A stretch of 64,000 bases of DNA, from the NCBI GenBank assembly GCA_944472135.2, contig CALYDD020000276.1, forward strand, positions 104,112-168,111, given 5' to 3'. This document shows, in pieces, positions 1 to 11,669 of the stretch. The notes under the pieces were generated by a model. It saw nothing but the letters and a program-made list of their open reading frames with translations, was not told the DNA's origin and ran no database searches. The stretch is from Trichobilharzia regenti (taxonomy: Eukaryota; Platyhelminthes; Trematoda; Strigeidida; Schistosomatidae). Made by a program: the position numbers and the translations under genes. The number at the start of each line of letters is the position of its first letter. Position 1 is the first letter of the stretch.

Positions 1-3000
1 AGTGCCTAGCCAAGAAAAGTGCTGTATTAGCCATTCAATTAGACGAAATTTAATCTTAGCCATAAATGGGTATACGTTATAACGTATATTTAATTGTTTT
101 CGCTTGTTATAATCAAAGGTAGTTGGCGGTTGACAGCTTCTAATGTTATTAGGCTGTCAAGATATATTGTGGTAGTCTAGTTAAAAATTTTATATTCATA
201 ATTAGGCAAGTAAAACCTAGTCATCAATTATTCTTGTAAAATATTTGAAAAAATGAATCTACCTCCGTTCCGCAACATTTGAATCTGCGGCATAACAGAA
301 ACTACAATTTCGAATGATGGCATTCACTTGTTATATAGTGCTCTACTTTACATTGAAATGGGCTTTGTGGATATGGTCAGGCATTCGAAGTCTTCATAAA
401 ATGATGCTACACCGAAAAGGCGGCTTTTACATGAAGAAGACTATTCGAGTATATTATAGTGCCCTCCAGTCATTCCATTCTGCTTGTCGCTCCTTGAATT
501 CGAGACAACACATTAGCCTTGAATTATGCGTATCTTTCTGAACAGGAGGTTATCGTCACTGAGTTGGCTTATTAAGCTATCCGATACATGAAATGACTCT
601 GTGAATTTCACACTACTGTGAATAGCCGGGTATCCCGAAAATCTGCATTCAGGTATACTCTTGGAACTGAATCATTCTTCATAGGTGTTACCCTGGGTTT
701 GTTTTACTAAAATTCGAAAAACTACGCCACCTTGCAGAACCGTCTTAGTTTAAACAGTAGCCAATTGTCCATCAGAATAAACGTACGGCTCTACAACCTT
801 GTGGTCTTTCATCAACTCTAACATGTAGGTAGTGGAATGATGACATGCTAATCTCAAGCTGCTGAGCCAATTCTTCCAAAAAATGCTTTTTATCTGGTGT
901 ATCTCCTTTCACTGTTTGCCTCTTGTTTTTGGGGAGAAGGCAATGTGCCACCAGTCACAGTAGGTAAGCCGACGAAGATAACGCAGACATGGTCTCCCTG
1001 TATGATTTGTTTACTAATATTACTCATACTAGGTCCGAAGGTATCACAGATGGTAATAATGGTTTATATTTCTTATAAATATGCGATCAGCCAGCAACAT
1101 TTCAATTCACAAGTCTCGCACTTTGCTTGCCCTATCTTCTGGAGCTCTATACTTTATCATTAATGCTGTTCACAACCAATTTAACTATATGAGAGCTGGT
1201 CTTATCGAAAACAAGACTACACTTGGTGCAAAGTTAACTGTTAATAAATACACACTAAATATTCATTCATAGATAAACAGCTGTTGATTCTATATTTTGA
1301 CATTCTGACATGTGAGCCATCATTCGCTCACAAAAGCGTCAAATAGATACTATTACCTCGCCGGTAGTTTACTGCGCAGGAAGATTTCACTCATATGCGT
1401 AAAGATACCTATTATAGTTCTACTAAATCTTGTTTATTTACCAGATAATGATCATGTGGGGTCATTCGTGGGTAAACTGCCGTACTTTTCACAGCAATGG
1501 AGTACTATAGACATTTAACGTGGCTTTTCAGATTGAATACTGTGTGATGACGCAGATACTACCCAACCTCAAGTTAATAATAGCCTTTAATTCTTCCTGC
1601 TTGACCTCTCAGTATTTGTGTCTCAAGTGTGCCGTTGTAATTAAATCAGAAGTCTTGACGTTTGATAAACCACTTTCCTAGATTCATTATGCGCTCGGTA
1701 GAAACGTCATGATAAAAATCCCGCCGTCCCCTTTTAAACTCTTGGGACTGGCTTTTTGTAACATACTCATTTTTGTAGGCACATGAGCCTTCGAATAACC
1801 TAGCAGCTTTCTCATTTTTACTCACTCGTAAATTTCTCAAGTCACTGTCGTAATGAAGCGGTTTGCCGTTAATATTAATTTTCATCCCTGCTCTTGACGA
1901 GGAAGGATACGCATACTTCCGCTGTGGGCGTCTTTGAAGTTCAGCCAAGTGGTGCCTTCTTGTCATACACGTATTTGCGATCTCATATCTTTCTCCTGTG
2001 ATTTCGTAGGCTTCTGGTCTGTTGCATTTGACAAGCAATTTTAGTTAGCCTTGCCGAAGCGTAAAATCTTTATATCACGCCATTGATATTAGTTGATAGC
2101 CAGCCCGAGGTTAGGTATAACGACCCCATCAAATTTCTGGGTATATACATTTCTTGCCAGTGCAGTCACTCGAGCCTACGAGAATCCTACTCAAAATGAC
2201 ACTCATTTGCAGGACGGTGTATCGGTATCAACAGCTGCCGGACCTTTACTATGAAGCCCTCTGAGTAGTTCAACGTTAGCGTGATATCAAACATACTATC
2301 TAGTGACACATACGCATCAACAAAATAGTGCAGTTTTCCGTGCTGTGACAAGTAGCAGATTATAAATTTATTGTGTGAACTATATGAGCCTGAAAAGCTC
2401 TAACAGTGTTAAGAGGGATCGCACGATCCATACTCTTCCTCAACAGTCAGTGTAACCCCTATAAATTGCTAGTACTATTCACATTGCTTTTTTCGCAGCT
2501 GAGTTTTATTTATCCCCAATACAAGCAAATAAAACACAACCACTTCTGTTCCTCAGAATCTTTCCACTTGAGAATAGGACATCAATGAAGTGAGCTTCAC
2601 TACCATGAATTAAGAATACTTCTGAACTCGCAGTACTTTGCTTTTTCTAAAATCTTAAACTCCGTTTCCTCCACCCATTTATCTCTCAGTTTCAAGAGTG
2701 AGATGTGAAATGTTGGTAAACTTACTGAATGTATAGTATATATCAACTTTGAGGAGCTTCAGAGTTAATACGTTTATGTTCTAAATTTCTTTTTTCTAGG
2801 TGGATGTTGCTTTTAACTCATTTTCCCTGCATAAGGGTATTTTGACGCCTAGGGACTGCCCCAAAGAGAAAATTCCAGTTTCGTTCGTTTGTGCAGTCCA
2901 AAGGCATTATAGTGTTCTCATGGGTCACCATCTCATATCAAGGCAACTATCCAGAACTCAGAGGACTTCATCTGCCTTGGTTTAAATAGTATTAAACACC

Positions 3001-3032
3001 AGATAGATGACTCAAAAATTACTACTCGGTGT
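1..3032. other. Unclassified AT-rich DNA, no supported gene
   Basis: Both strands hold only short open frames with no domain or motif I recognise. Nothing here resembles the transposable elements further along. The longest frame is the 130-codon minus-strand one at 1646-2038, listed separately. Small exons of a spliced gene cannot be excluded. Confidence 0.4.
1646..2038 (-). CDS. Hypothetical ORF, 130 codons, no recognised family
   Basis: This is an open frame on the minus strand. It opens at a non-ATG (TTG) codon. The first ATG-encoded methionine inside it lies about 50 codons in. The translation is basic and polar, with no signal peptide, membrane segment or known motif. No splice sites, polyadenylation signal or conserved partner copy in the window supports it. 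It may be a chance frame or a piece of an exon. Confidence 0.15.
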   Translation of the reverse strand: MLVKCNRPEAYEITGERYEIANTCMTRRHHLAELQRRPQRKYAYPSSSRAGMKININGKPLHYDSDLRNLRVSKNEKAARLFEGSCAYKNEYVTKSQSQEFKRGRRDFYHDVSTERIMNLGKWFIKRQDF

Positions 3033-3088
3033 GACAAAGTTTGTTCCTCTAGGAACCCAAGGGAACAATAATAATAATGACAAAGTTT
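3033..3088 (+). mobile_element. 36-bp RTE 3'-end insertion with 10-bp TSD
   Basis: Positions 3043-3078 carry only the last bases of an RTE: GTTCCTCTAGGAAC, then AAGGGAAC, then (AAT)n. The same tail ends the copies at 45.07, 54.9 and 60.8 kb. It is bracketed by perfect direct repeats GACAAAGTTT at 3033-3042 and 3079-3088. This is a target-primed insertion that stopped after copying the extreme 3' end. Confidence 0.85.
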
Positions 3089-3429
3089 ACTGTGTAGATC
3101 AAGAATGATCATTTTGTTTCACAGTTGATCACGATAAAGCTTGGAAATAAACGGCAAAATAATATGAATTATTCCCCACGACTTCATTGTTTTCATCCTC
3201 TGTCGACCAGCAAACCGAAAGTTCATGACAAGAATTTTCCATCCCCATTAATTATGAATCTGATGCGAATATATCAGTTCAGTTGTCACGAACATCGATG
3301 TGTCACACTATCTAAATAGGTGGCATCAGGCATTCTGACTTATTCACTTTTACGATGGTCATTTCTTCTGTGTTTCTTAACTGAAATTTTTGAAATCGCT
3401 TTATATACGATGTTCGTTACCGCATTTCA

Positions 3430-3970
3430 TAGCCTGCATTCTAAGAGGACCTTCTCCATGTCGTCCTAAGAGACAAACGCAACATGACGGCACGTCATAT
3501 GACGGCGCTTGGAAATTGGCCCAGAGTATGTCCAGTTAATGTAAACTCCTTCTGCATACTTGTTGGGCGATTGGTTCTTAGTTGGTTGTGTGCCTACCAT
3601 AGTTTCTTGTTGTTAGCGCTTTCTAACTGATCATCTGATCTTCAACCACGAAAGAAGGCATGTGATAAAGAAAACGTGTTTTAGATTTTTGGCAGTGCTC
3701 TTGTTATGCCAATTCCAAGTGTCTAAACCATATAGAAGCACCGACTTGACACCAATGTCGAAAATTCGGATTTAATTCCCTATTCTAAGTTTCATGGGTC
3801 CACATGCTAGGCTCAGAGTAATGAATACGTGTCTTACTTTCTCGGTAGTGACTGGATCCAGCATCCTCATCCGCGTCATCTGTAGTCGAAGTGTTTCTGC
3901 CCAGATCGCGCAAAGGAAGGAGACAACTTGCTTTCGACTCTTTCTTTTTTAAGTGGCTCGTTTTGTTGTT
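3430..3970 (-). pseudogene. Degenerate RTE-like reverse transcriptase C-terminal relic
   Basis: On the minus strand, scattered stretches translate to pieces like the C-terminal region of RTE polyproteins. Examples are IRIF...VKSVLLYG...TW near 3710-3780, and a stretch matching the VRHVFITL-like segment near 3800-3850. The plus-strand text CATAGTTTCTTGTTG near 3600 matches the minus-strand RTE at 40.4 kb. There are many stops and frameshifts. It probably belongs to an older subfamily than the other RTE copies here. Confidence 0.5.
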
Positions 3971-4289
3971 GATATTCAGGCATTCTTATTCTCTGTGTCA
4001 CCCCGTGTTCACCTGAATTCCTCTCCCCTTATTGACATCCACTTATGAATCTTCAAGTTTGGAAGATGCGAGACGTTAACCAGTTAAGATTTTTTCAAGA
4101 TATTCCCCTATTCCTAAAACGCACAACGTGATGCATTATCAGGTCCATCACAATCGGGAAAACCACTGGTGACGGCAGACAGTCTTATCTTATTCCTATC
4201 TTCACTTCAAAGACTTCACTGAGCTTACTTTGGCGGAATGCCCATCATGTAGTAATATTATGTAGCTGTTAATTATTTTTTTATTCCTT

Positions 4290-4495
4290 TACGATCTGAG
4301 TGGAACACAGGCATTCAGGCTAGAGCTTTTAAGTTTCCGTAACAGTGGTTTTATTTTGAAGGGTGGATTTGCTAGTCTTACGCCCAACCTTTTCTCTTTA
4401 CTGGCCTTACCACCGGCCTAATGGGCCCTAGGGGCTTGGCCGGAGACTGAAACCCGGGCCAGATGTGGTGTGATTGGCGAGCGTTCTACTGCTGA
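4290..4495 (-). mobile_element. Old SINE2 copy (tRNA-like head plus RTE-derived body)
   Basis: Read on the minus strand, this follows the order of the better copy at 51.44-51.68 kb. A degenerate head contains a CCCGGGTTTCAGTC B-box-like stretch, followed by the RTE 5'-end-like section around GGTTGGGCGTAAGACTAGC and the RTE 3'-like section. It is strongly diverged, so the boundaries are approximate. Confidence 0.45.
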
Positions 4496-4849
4496 AACAC
4501 AGGAGCACATATAGCTGTTAAATGAGATTTAAAAGTGTAATACATCTCGTAGTGTTGAAGCAATTGCTGAATCCTTTCATGGTCTTTGATGACGAAGGTT
4601 TGATTGGAATTGGGGCATATGTGACATTCCTCAATGTCCGGCTTGTCGCATAGGAAGTTTTCTATTCGGGGCACCTTCAAACATTCCAGGATGGGGCGCT
4701 GTAATATTTTGCTTGGAATGATTATTTACTTATATTACTTGTTGGTCTCCACTTCGTAAGAAATTAATATTTAGTGAACAGTCAACTGTTATGATATTTT
4801 CAAGTATTGATTTGTAGGGATTTGATTGATTGGTTACAGGATTCCATCA

Positions 4850-5110
4850 TGAGCTGACATCAGTAAAAGTACAATTGGAAGTCCTGTAGGGAGTACTGAA
4901 CAGCTGTTTATTCCTAGTTTGGAACTCTTCGGTAGTACGTGCCCACCACCAGGATTTTCTAGTTACAGTGCGAGCTCGTAGACCATTAAACCACTGGGAC
5001 ACGATCCAATGTTCACTGCATGAATTATAACTTCTGCCGATTCACGACATAGCGCGACCGCTCGTCAATGTCTGTGGCGAGTATTTGTCCTCACACCTGG
5101 TCTGCCGTAT
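4850..5110 (-). mobile_element. SINE3 relic (tRNA-like head with hammerhead-like body)
   Basis: On the minus strand it carries GAGGACAAATACTCGCCAC, a tRNA-like A-box region (CAGTGGTTTAATGGTCTACG), CCTGGTGGTGGG, the hammerhead-like module and a CAGTACTCCC tail. All of these are in the same order as in the plus-strand copy at 46.64 kb. It is a tRNA-derived retroelement rather than a tRNA gene. Confidence 0.6.
4890..4940 (-). ncRNA. Hammerhead-ribozyme-like module (degenerate)
   Basis: The minus strand shows GTACT, then CCGAAGAG (canonical core CUGANGAG, with U to C), then stem II UUCC/GGAA, then TAAA (canonical GAAA), then CAGCTG, then TTC and AGTAC. The outer GTACT/AGTAC arms pair as stem I. 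The order matches a type I hammerhead with a tiny stem III. The lost core bases make activity unlikely. The same module occurs at 46.82 kb and 58.65 kb. Confidence 0.55.
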
Positions 5111-5429
5111 CCACTGGTCACAATTTCCCTCAAGAACCTCAGGTAACTGCCTACCTGAACCGGGCCAGTCACAAGTGAGCATCTCATTGATATTCAAGTA
5201 GTTCGTCTCGGTAACCGAACAGGATTCCTATCTTGGTTCAACCTGAATCACTGGCCGCACCGCCGATACGATCTAAATGCTGGTAGTAAGATATGCTTAT
5301 ATGTGCTCAGTATTGTAGAGCTGTAAATAATTCCCCAAACCTGCTAGCATGCAACATTGTCTTGAATGATTGTCGAAAGATGCCAGAATTCACGCAAAAT
5401 CCAATTATTATCATTTATTATTATTATCT

Positions 5430-7276
5430 TTAGTTCCTAGAGGAATATAGGGCTTCAGCTGCGCATCTTCATTGCCTTCTGTTTTCTGCCAACTTTTCAC
5501 CCGCTCCAAGTCTGCCCACATGCTTTCAGCTCCTCTTCAGGTGACCTCCTCCAAGTTACCCTTGCACTGACGATCAACTCTCTGCTTACCCTTCGGGTAC
5601 TACTCGAGGGCTTGTCTAGCGATGTCACTTGATGGTTTCCTCAGAGTATGGCCAATCCACCTCCACTTATTCTGGCAGATTTGTTGTACAATCGGGTCCT
5701 ACTGGGCTGGTTGGTTCACTCCCAGAGATCCCTCCCTGTTGCTGATCTTTACTGGATACCTGATATTGGGCAGAGAAAGCTCTTGATGAAGGTGGTTAGT
5801 TTGTTCGAAGTGGCCTTCGTGACGTGACGCCAGGTCTTTGATCCTTAAAGTGAGTAGCACTGACTTCACATTGGAGTTGAAAATCTGGATCTTATTCTCA
5901 TTTTCATGCTGAGTGCTGTTGACCCCCACACAGACTTGAGGGTAATGGAAACTTGTCGCGATTTCGCGATCTTTGCTTTTATATCCTCGTCAGTTCCGCC
6001 TGTAGTTTGAAACGATGCTTACCAGGTAGGTAGTTAGGTAAAGGAGGTTGTTTCTTTCAGATTTCTCCCATTTCCGCTGGCTGAATGTTGTCTGTTGTTG
6101 TGGCTGTTGCTGTTGGTGTTGCCCAGGAATCTTCATCACAACATCTGTTTTCTTTATGTTTACCTGAAGTCCTATCTTCTCTGGAAGCGTCTTTCACCGA
6201 CTTGTTGACTTTCACTTGCATATCTTGAAGTTTGTAGGAAAGCAACCATACATCATTGGAGAAGTCGAAATCCCCCAAGTTTTTTGTGTAGGTCCATTTT
6301 ATGCCTGCTTCCTCATTGCCCGCCGTCTGTCGCATTATCCAATCTACTGCAATCAGGAAGATCATTGGTGATATTAGGCAGCCTTGTCGCACTCCCGTCC
6401 TCACTTCGAAAGATTCCGTAAATTTCCCGTTGTGGATTACTTGGCATGCTGCATTGTCGTATAACTGTTGGATGAGATGTATAATTGTCCATGGGACCCC
6501 GTAGTAGAGAAGTAGTTGCCAAATCACCTCTCGACCGACGCTGTCGAAGGCCTTTCCAAAGTTGGTTAACTTGAGATAGAGAGGTGACTGCCATTCCAAG
6601 CTTTGTTCAATGATGACCCGTAGAGTGGCGATTTGATCAATATATGATTTGTTTCTCCTGAATCCGGCCTGTTCCGGTCGGCGTTTTTCATCCAGGGCTT
6701 GTTTGATACTCTCCAGGATGATGCGGCTTAGTATCTTGCTTGGGATGGACGGGAGCATAATTCCGCACCAGTTCTTGCATTGACTTAAGTCTCCTTTCTT
6801 TGGTAGTTTGGATAGGTAGCTTTTCTTCCAGTCCGCAGGTGCCTTGCCCTCTTTCCATACCTTCTGCAGTAGTGGTGCCACCAAGTCCGCTGATGTCTCA
6901 AGGTCCATTTTCAATACCTCTGCTTGGATTCCATCTGGTCCTGCTGCTTCTCCAGTTTTTAGCATCTTGATTGCCTTCAGTATTTCCGTTCTCGTCGGAG
7001 GGTTGATGTTTACTGACAGTTCTGCTTCCGCTGTTGTTATTGTTGGGCGCGTTGTATGTGGCGGTCGATTTAGAGGTCCTTTGAAGTGTTCAGCACAGTG
7101 TTTCCTTTGCTCTACCTCTTTGGTGATTGGCTTTCCAATGTCATCTTTCACTTGCTGAATTTGTTTTGAACCTAGTTGTTTGGTAGAGTGTTTTGAGGCC
7201 TCCTTTGCCTGCAGCTTGTTCTGCCTCACTTGCCATGGCTTCATAATATTTTCCTTTGTCTTCCCTGGCACTCTTT
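5430..7276 (-). pseudogene. 5'-truncated RTE-clade LINE, dead reverse transcriptase
   Basis: A 404-codon open frame (7271-6057, minus) covers the linker and RT of an RTE-type polyprotein. It is clearly related to the long ORF at 52.1-54.7 kb. Two catalytic sites are lost. Motif A reads LTNFGKAFDS where the better copy has FIDFEKAFDS, and the FADD box reads FSND. The C-terminal part continues in other frames to an (AAT)n-type tail at about 5405-5440. The 5' end is truncated inside the linker and abuts a SINE4 tail, so the endonuclease domain is missing. Confidence 0.85.
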
Positions 7277-7560
7277 TTTATTGATATTAGATAGCTGGAG
7301 GCAATCGGTGGGAAGCCATGCCTGACCTAGGTTTCGTGCTAGCTAGCACTCACCAGTCAGCAAGGCGTATCTGCACCCTTGAAGGAACTCATGTCCCTTA
7401 TGAGATTCGAACCCGCGTCACCCCGTGTTGCAGTCAGAGATGTTACCACTGAGCTATTCGGTCTCGCGATTGACTTCGTGTAGGACTGTAGTGGATACGT
7501 TGATTGGACGCTAGTGACTAGTGTGTGTGGCGTGTCTAGTCCTTTCTTTGGTGCAGAGTG
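7277..7560 (-). mobile_element. SINE4: tRNA-like head, hammerhead-like middle, A-rich tail
   Basis: On the minus strand a tRNA-like segment has an A box (TAGCTCAGTGGTAACATC) and a good B box (GGGTTCGAATCTC). These are followed by CTGGTGAG...CGAAAC and an ATCAATAAAAAA tail. The pol III boxes and A-rich tail define a tRNA-derived SINE. The tail touches the 5' end of the RTE relic. It is not a functional tRNA gene, because no complete cloverleaf with acceptor stem could be drawn. Confidence 0.7.
7300..7345 (-). ncRNA. Possible hammerhead-like motif inside SINE4
   Basis: The minus strand reads CTGGTGAG-TGCTAGCTAGCA-CGAAAC-CTAGGTC. This has the hammerhead order CUGANGA, stem II, GAAA, stem III, UC. 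Stem II (GTGCT/AGCAC) pairs well. Core A6 is replaced by G, and stem III would be only one or two pairs, so this is a relic or a look-alike. Confidence 0.35.
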
Positions 7561-8125
7561 AGTTCTAACAGTCATGTTTGCAATGTGGCCACCACTCTAG
7601 GTGGCACGACATCACGGTGCATTCTGTAAATACTTATGTGGTTATTCCATCAGCTTCAGCTGCTTTGTACTTTTCAGATTGGAAACGACTCTCGAAAACA
7701 CTGTTTCACTCGCAGGGTTGACCTTTACATAACATCCAGGTAGATGTTAGATGCTGGATAAACTAAGCGTAGCTATAGACCGGTTATACTGTTCCCTCCA
7801 AAGTCTCAGACATCTGCCCTAAGAGGGGATTGAAATACCGTTCTCGCAAGTTTATGTCCATCCGCTTGTAGGCATATACGTCCGCAGACGACAGGATGGT
7901 TGAGGTCTAAGTAGTTGTCGTAGAATGAGCAGCGATCCTCTTCCACTCTCCTCTATCCGTGGCTTATAGCTACGTAACGTGTTTGAATTCATCATTGATT
8001 TGATAAAGGAGGCCACATAATTAAGAAATGTACCCCTTTTTGATTAAAATTTGGACCAGATTTTTATCTGAACAGAATTATAAAGGACGATCACCACTGT
8101 CACTTTACCGACATGGGACTGTGCA
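7561..8125. other. Unclassified intergenic DNA
   Basis: No open frame, RNA-like structure or repeat shared with the rest of the window was seen between SINE4 and the first LTR of the array. Confidence 0.4.
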
Positions 8126-8483
8126 TGTCAATGTAGTTGAAGATTGAACGATCAATTCGTGATTGTTTGCTCAAAACCAACTTCCCCAATTTTCGCGGAG
8201 GCATCAATACGACAGTCATTGTCTCATCGGTCGCTGTTCAGAAAGAAGCCGGTAGAAAACCGTCAGAAGTAATATTGTGATTTATTATTGTAATATTTGT
8301 GCAGAGATCTCAGTTATAACAATATTCATATGTTGGTGTTACAATAAAGAATCCTCGAGTCAACAATTGGTGTTTGGATTTTTCGTCCGTTATTACTAAG
8401 CGTTTCTGAGAAAATTCAAGGGACAGCGTGAGCCCGAGCGTAGCAAGAGCTGGGCATTAACGGTTTACGAGACGTGGCTGACA
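8126..8483 (+). repeat. Array LTR 1 (5' outer LTR)
   Basis: It starts TGTCAATGTAG and ends GTGGCTGACA. It contains an AATAAA polyadenylation signal at 8343-8348. Its first bases match the independent family copy at 28-31.8 kb (TGTCAATGGAG) better than those of LTRs 2-5 (TGTCAAATTAG). Confidence 0.9.
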
Positions 8484-8628
8484 GTTTCTGACGGTAGAAA
8501 CAGATTCTGGCGGATTCAGATAGCTGGTAACAGCTTAGATAGTCACCGTTCATTTTTCCTGGTGCCGGTCAAGTCCTCTTTGAACAAGCAATATCTGAAA
8601 CGTTTTTGGAATTGGGTCAAGTTCAACA

Positions 8629-10784
8629 ATGCCTGGGTCAAAGAAGGGACAGAGCGTCTTGGATGCAAACAGGAAAGTAAGTCATGGTGACTTGTCTGTT
8701 ACTCGTAACGATGTGTCTGATGTTAAGCATGACATGGTTGATATTACTGTTTCGCCGTTCAGGGATAATAGGAACATCAAACTCCCTAAATTTGAACTAC
8801 GGTGTTTCGATGGAAACCCAGCTGATTATTTACAATTTGTAAAGTAGTTTGAGATCATGCTGAGTAGTTTTCTATTAAGTGATGAATTGAAGTTAATGTA
8901 TTTGATGGGGTATTGCACTGGAGTTGCTGCAAGAGCTATACAGTGCTGTGAGCTCATGCCCCCTAATGAAGGATACGCTGAGGCTATGAGCATACTATGT
9001 CAAAGGTTTGGAAGAACTTCGATGATTGTAGGGAAATTATTCGAGGCTGTTAAGGGTAATGGTGGTCAATTACAGGATAACTCCCAGGCACTCACTGAGT
9101 TTTTCGATAATTTGCTGAATTATTTTTTATTTATTTGTTTTTTTGATTTACGGCTTGATTCCACACTGTATTTTTGGTACAAGTATGGAATTGCCAGCAT
9201 GGATATCGGTAGCCCAAATTTTGCAGGCCGACCATAGATATCAGATGTGCGTCGGTGCGGGCTCGAACCCCGGACCATGTGCATGGTCGGCGAGAGTCCT
9301 AACCACTGTGCCACCGACAATTACAAGAATGCATTGATTTCGATGAATTGCATGAGTGACCTCAACTCGAGTTTTATGCTAGAAGTAATACCAAGACGCC
9401 TGCCTACTCGACTGCAAAGGAAGTGGGTGAAGATAAGCTCCCGTATGGAGGATGAGGGTATCGAGCCAAAGTTTGATGATATCTGAAACTAGTAAAAGAA
9501 AGCATCAGTCTATCTAGGAGCAAGTTCGCCAGTATATTGAGTCTCACCCCTAGAATAGAGCAGTCTGAGAGCGAAATGCAATCATTGATGACGATAGGGC
9601 CTCAGAGAGGTGGATATCGAGAAGGCTCTAGGGTGTCTAGTAATGCATATAGACCTAGTGAGTGTAACAGGTTTCGTAGTACATCCTCAACAGATAAGTT
9701 ACAGGATGCAAGACAAGCACGCTTGTGTTTTACACGTTTGCAAGAGGTGGATACAGAAGTGAACTGTGAACCAGTAAGCAAGTTCAGTGATAAGCTAAAT
9801 GTAAACTCCAGGTCTGACTCCGAATTGTGTGACGATAACGGTGCGGTGAAGAAGTCTGTAGTTGCAACTGGTAAGCCATTGTTGAATAGAGTGTCACAGA
9901 ATAGAGTTGCTGCTTCAGAGTGCAGTTCTGACCCTACAAGTTTACAAGGTATTACTAGTCAGAGTGAAGGTATAAAACCTTTAAGGATTTGTGAGGATGA
10001 ACCAAAATTGTCTACTTCTGTTATTAAAGAGTTTGAAAATGATGAAGTTGACGGTAAAGTGAATATTCGTGATAATGATCATGATAATTCACAGTTGTCT
10101 TTGGTTGATCATGATGAGATGAGGGATATGCCTACTACTGCTAAGTTGAAGAAAGGTTGTGTACAACTACAACGTGAAGTAGAATTGAATGCAGATTCAG
10201 TTGCAGATGTTATGGATACTTGTGAGGCCGTCAGCGTAATTGATCAGTGTGTGGCCCACCTATCATCAGATGCTAGTGCTAAACCGAAGCTAATAGTAAG
10301 AGACAGCAGTGGTGGTAATCTTGCAGGTAGACAAATTTCTGAAAGTCGAGCAACAACAGCTTTTGATCCACCGCTGAGTTCATCAACTGATATCAATCAG
10401 TCGTCGTTGGTGCTGTCATCCACAATGAAACAGACGCCCATCAACTCAAGTATCTTGTGCAATGACTATGCTAGTATCAGTTCGTTTGAAAGGACGAATA
10501 TCAATGGTCAGTTTAGTTAGGATAAGCCAAGTGTAAACAAAAGAGTAATTGTTAAACTGACTTGCACGAATAAAGGCATTTCTAGTTTCAAGTTACTATT
10601 TGAATGTTATTATCTTTGGTGTAAATTACTCTGTGCCTACGCTTGGTTGACTAGATACTTCGTGTGTTTGTTCGTCATCTATATTCTACGATACAATGAC
10701 ATGGGCGTGTTGCCGTTCAGATTTGAGGATAAAGACGATAGAAGGAAATCAGTAAATGAACTCTGCGACGATTTTCCAACCTAA
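8629..10784 (+). pseudogene. BEL/Pao-type Gag (DUF1759-like) pseudogene, array unit 1
   Basis: The first ATG gives MPGSKKGQS. The LPKFELRCFDGNPADYLQF region and the following helical part resemble the DUF1759 region of BEL/Pao Gag proteins. Compared with the better copy at 31289-29334 (minus), a GAG codon became TAG after residue 72. A 196-bp SINE interrupts the frame at 9123-9318. A base is lost at KFDDI (9482), and another stop follows GQFS near 10518. A serine/threonine-rich middle part (9537-10520) and a hydrophobic C-terminal segment follow, ending FPT at 10784. No zinc knuckle, protease, RT or integrase is present. Confidence 0.85.
9123..9318 (-). mobile_element. SINE1 insertion in Gag, unit 1
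   Basis: This tRNA-derived SINE has its A box (GGCACAGTGGTTAGGACTC) and B box (GGGTTCGAGCCC) on the minus strand. The body contains GATATCTATGGTCGGCCTG and an A-rich tail at the left end. The TSD is AATTA (9118-9122 and 9319-9323). It splits the Gag frame where the family's better copy reads through without interruption. Confidence 0.9.
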
Positions 10785-11240
10785 AGCGTCAACCTGAAAA
10801 GGGTTGTAGGCGTACTGCTGTAAGTCCTACAATTCTTCAAAGGGTAGCGCATCAATGAGCAGTCCAATGTGCTTGGTGTGTGATTTTGTACATATGTTGA
10901 TATTGTATATACTGAATTGATATCATCTGTCATCTAGCTGTTGGTAATTCTGTTTGTGTCCGGACGACTTCCACTTGGATCATCAACCTGAGAAGGAATG
11001 TAGGCGTACTGCTGTAAGTCCCACAGTTCTTCAAGGGTAGTTTGTCGTGCCAGAATCCACAACATTTGATGTAGTGATTGTACATATGTTTGTGTTAAAT
11101 AATTGTGTGAGTTCCAATTATTGTAATTGTTGGTTAATCTTGTTTGTGTCCGGACATTCCACAACTTACAATCGTCAACCTGTGAAGGTTTGTAGGCGTA
11201 CTGGTGTAACTCCTGCGATTCTTCAAAGGAATTCCATCAA
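10785..11240 (+). repeat. About 193-bp minisatellite, three copies, unit 1
   Basis: Three degenerate direct repeats start with AACCTG at 10791, 10985 and 11177, giving spacings of 194 and 192 bp. Each has the shape TCAACCTG..AAGG..TGTAGGCGTACT followed by TTCTTCAA. The sister element at 28-31.8 kb has only two copies. Confidence 0.85.
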
Positions 11241-11669
11241 GACATGATCTGCGAGTTTGTGTGTACTGTTTGTATATATGTGTGGTGTGTCATATCAATT
11301 GGTGTTTTTTGGATTCATTGTGCTTACTCGTTGTTTTCGTACCTTGTTTTTATTACATAATTTTGTTAAAATTTTCGTCGTGCTCACTCCTGAAGTTGTT
11401 TCGAGTCTTCTACATCTGTGAATGAATCGATTGATGTTAGAGACAGCAGATGGGTCGTATACGCCGGGGAGGCTATTGCTGAGAATGAAATGCACACGGA
11501 GATAATTGTTAGCTGTGGTCCCACACACTGGGGAGAAAGAGTGTAAACGACTGAGGCTCGCATGCGTCACCGCTACTAGAACTGAGGCAGAATGAGTGAC
11601 AAGCGATTGCAGTGGTAGTTGGTAGTGAGTAGATAAGAGGATGTGCGTGGAGTATCATGAGGTGCTGCC

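Noticed and set aside
314..541. 75-codon ORF with hydrophobic start
   Set aside because: No family, no partner copy, and no gene signals. Expected by chance in this sequence.
6844..7158. 104-codon plus-strand ORF opposite the RTE
   Set aside because: It is antisense to the RTE coding region and low in information.
9239..9318. tRNA gene in the array (and at the other SINE1 loci)
   Set aside because: Good A and B boxes are present, but the acceptor stem is missing, the sequence continues into a conserved body and A-rich tail, and TSDs flank it. These are SINE heads.
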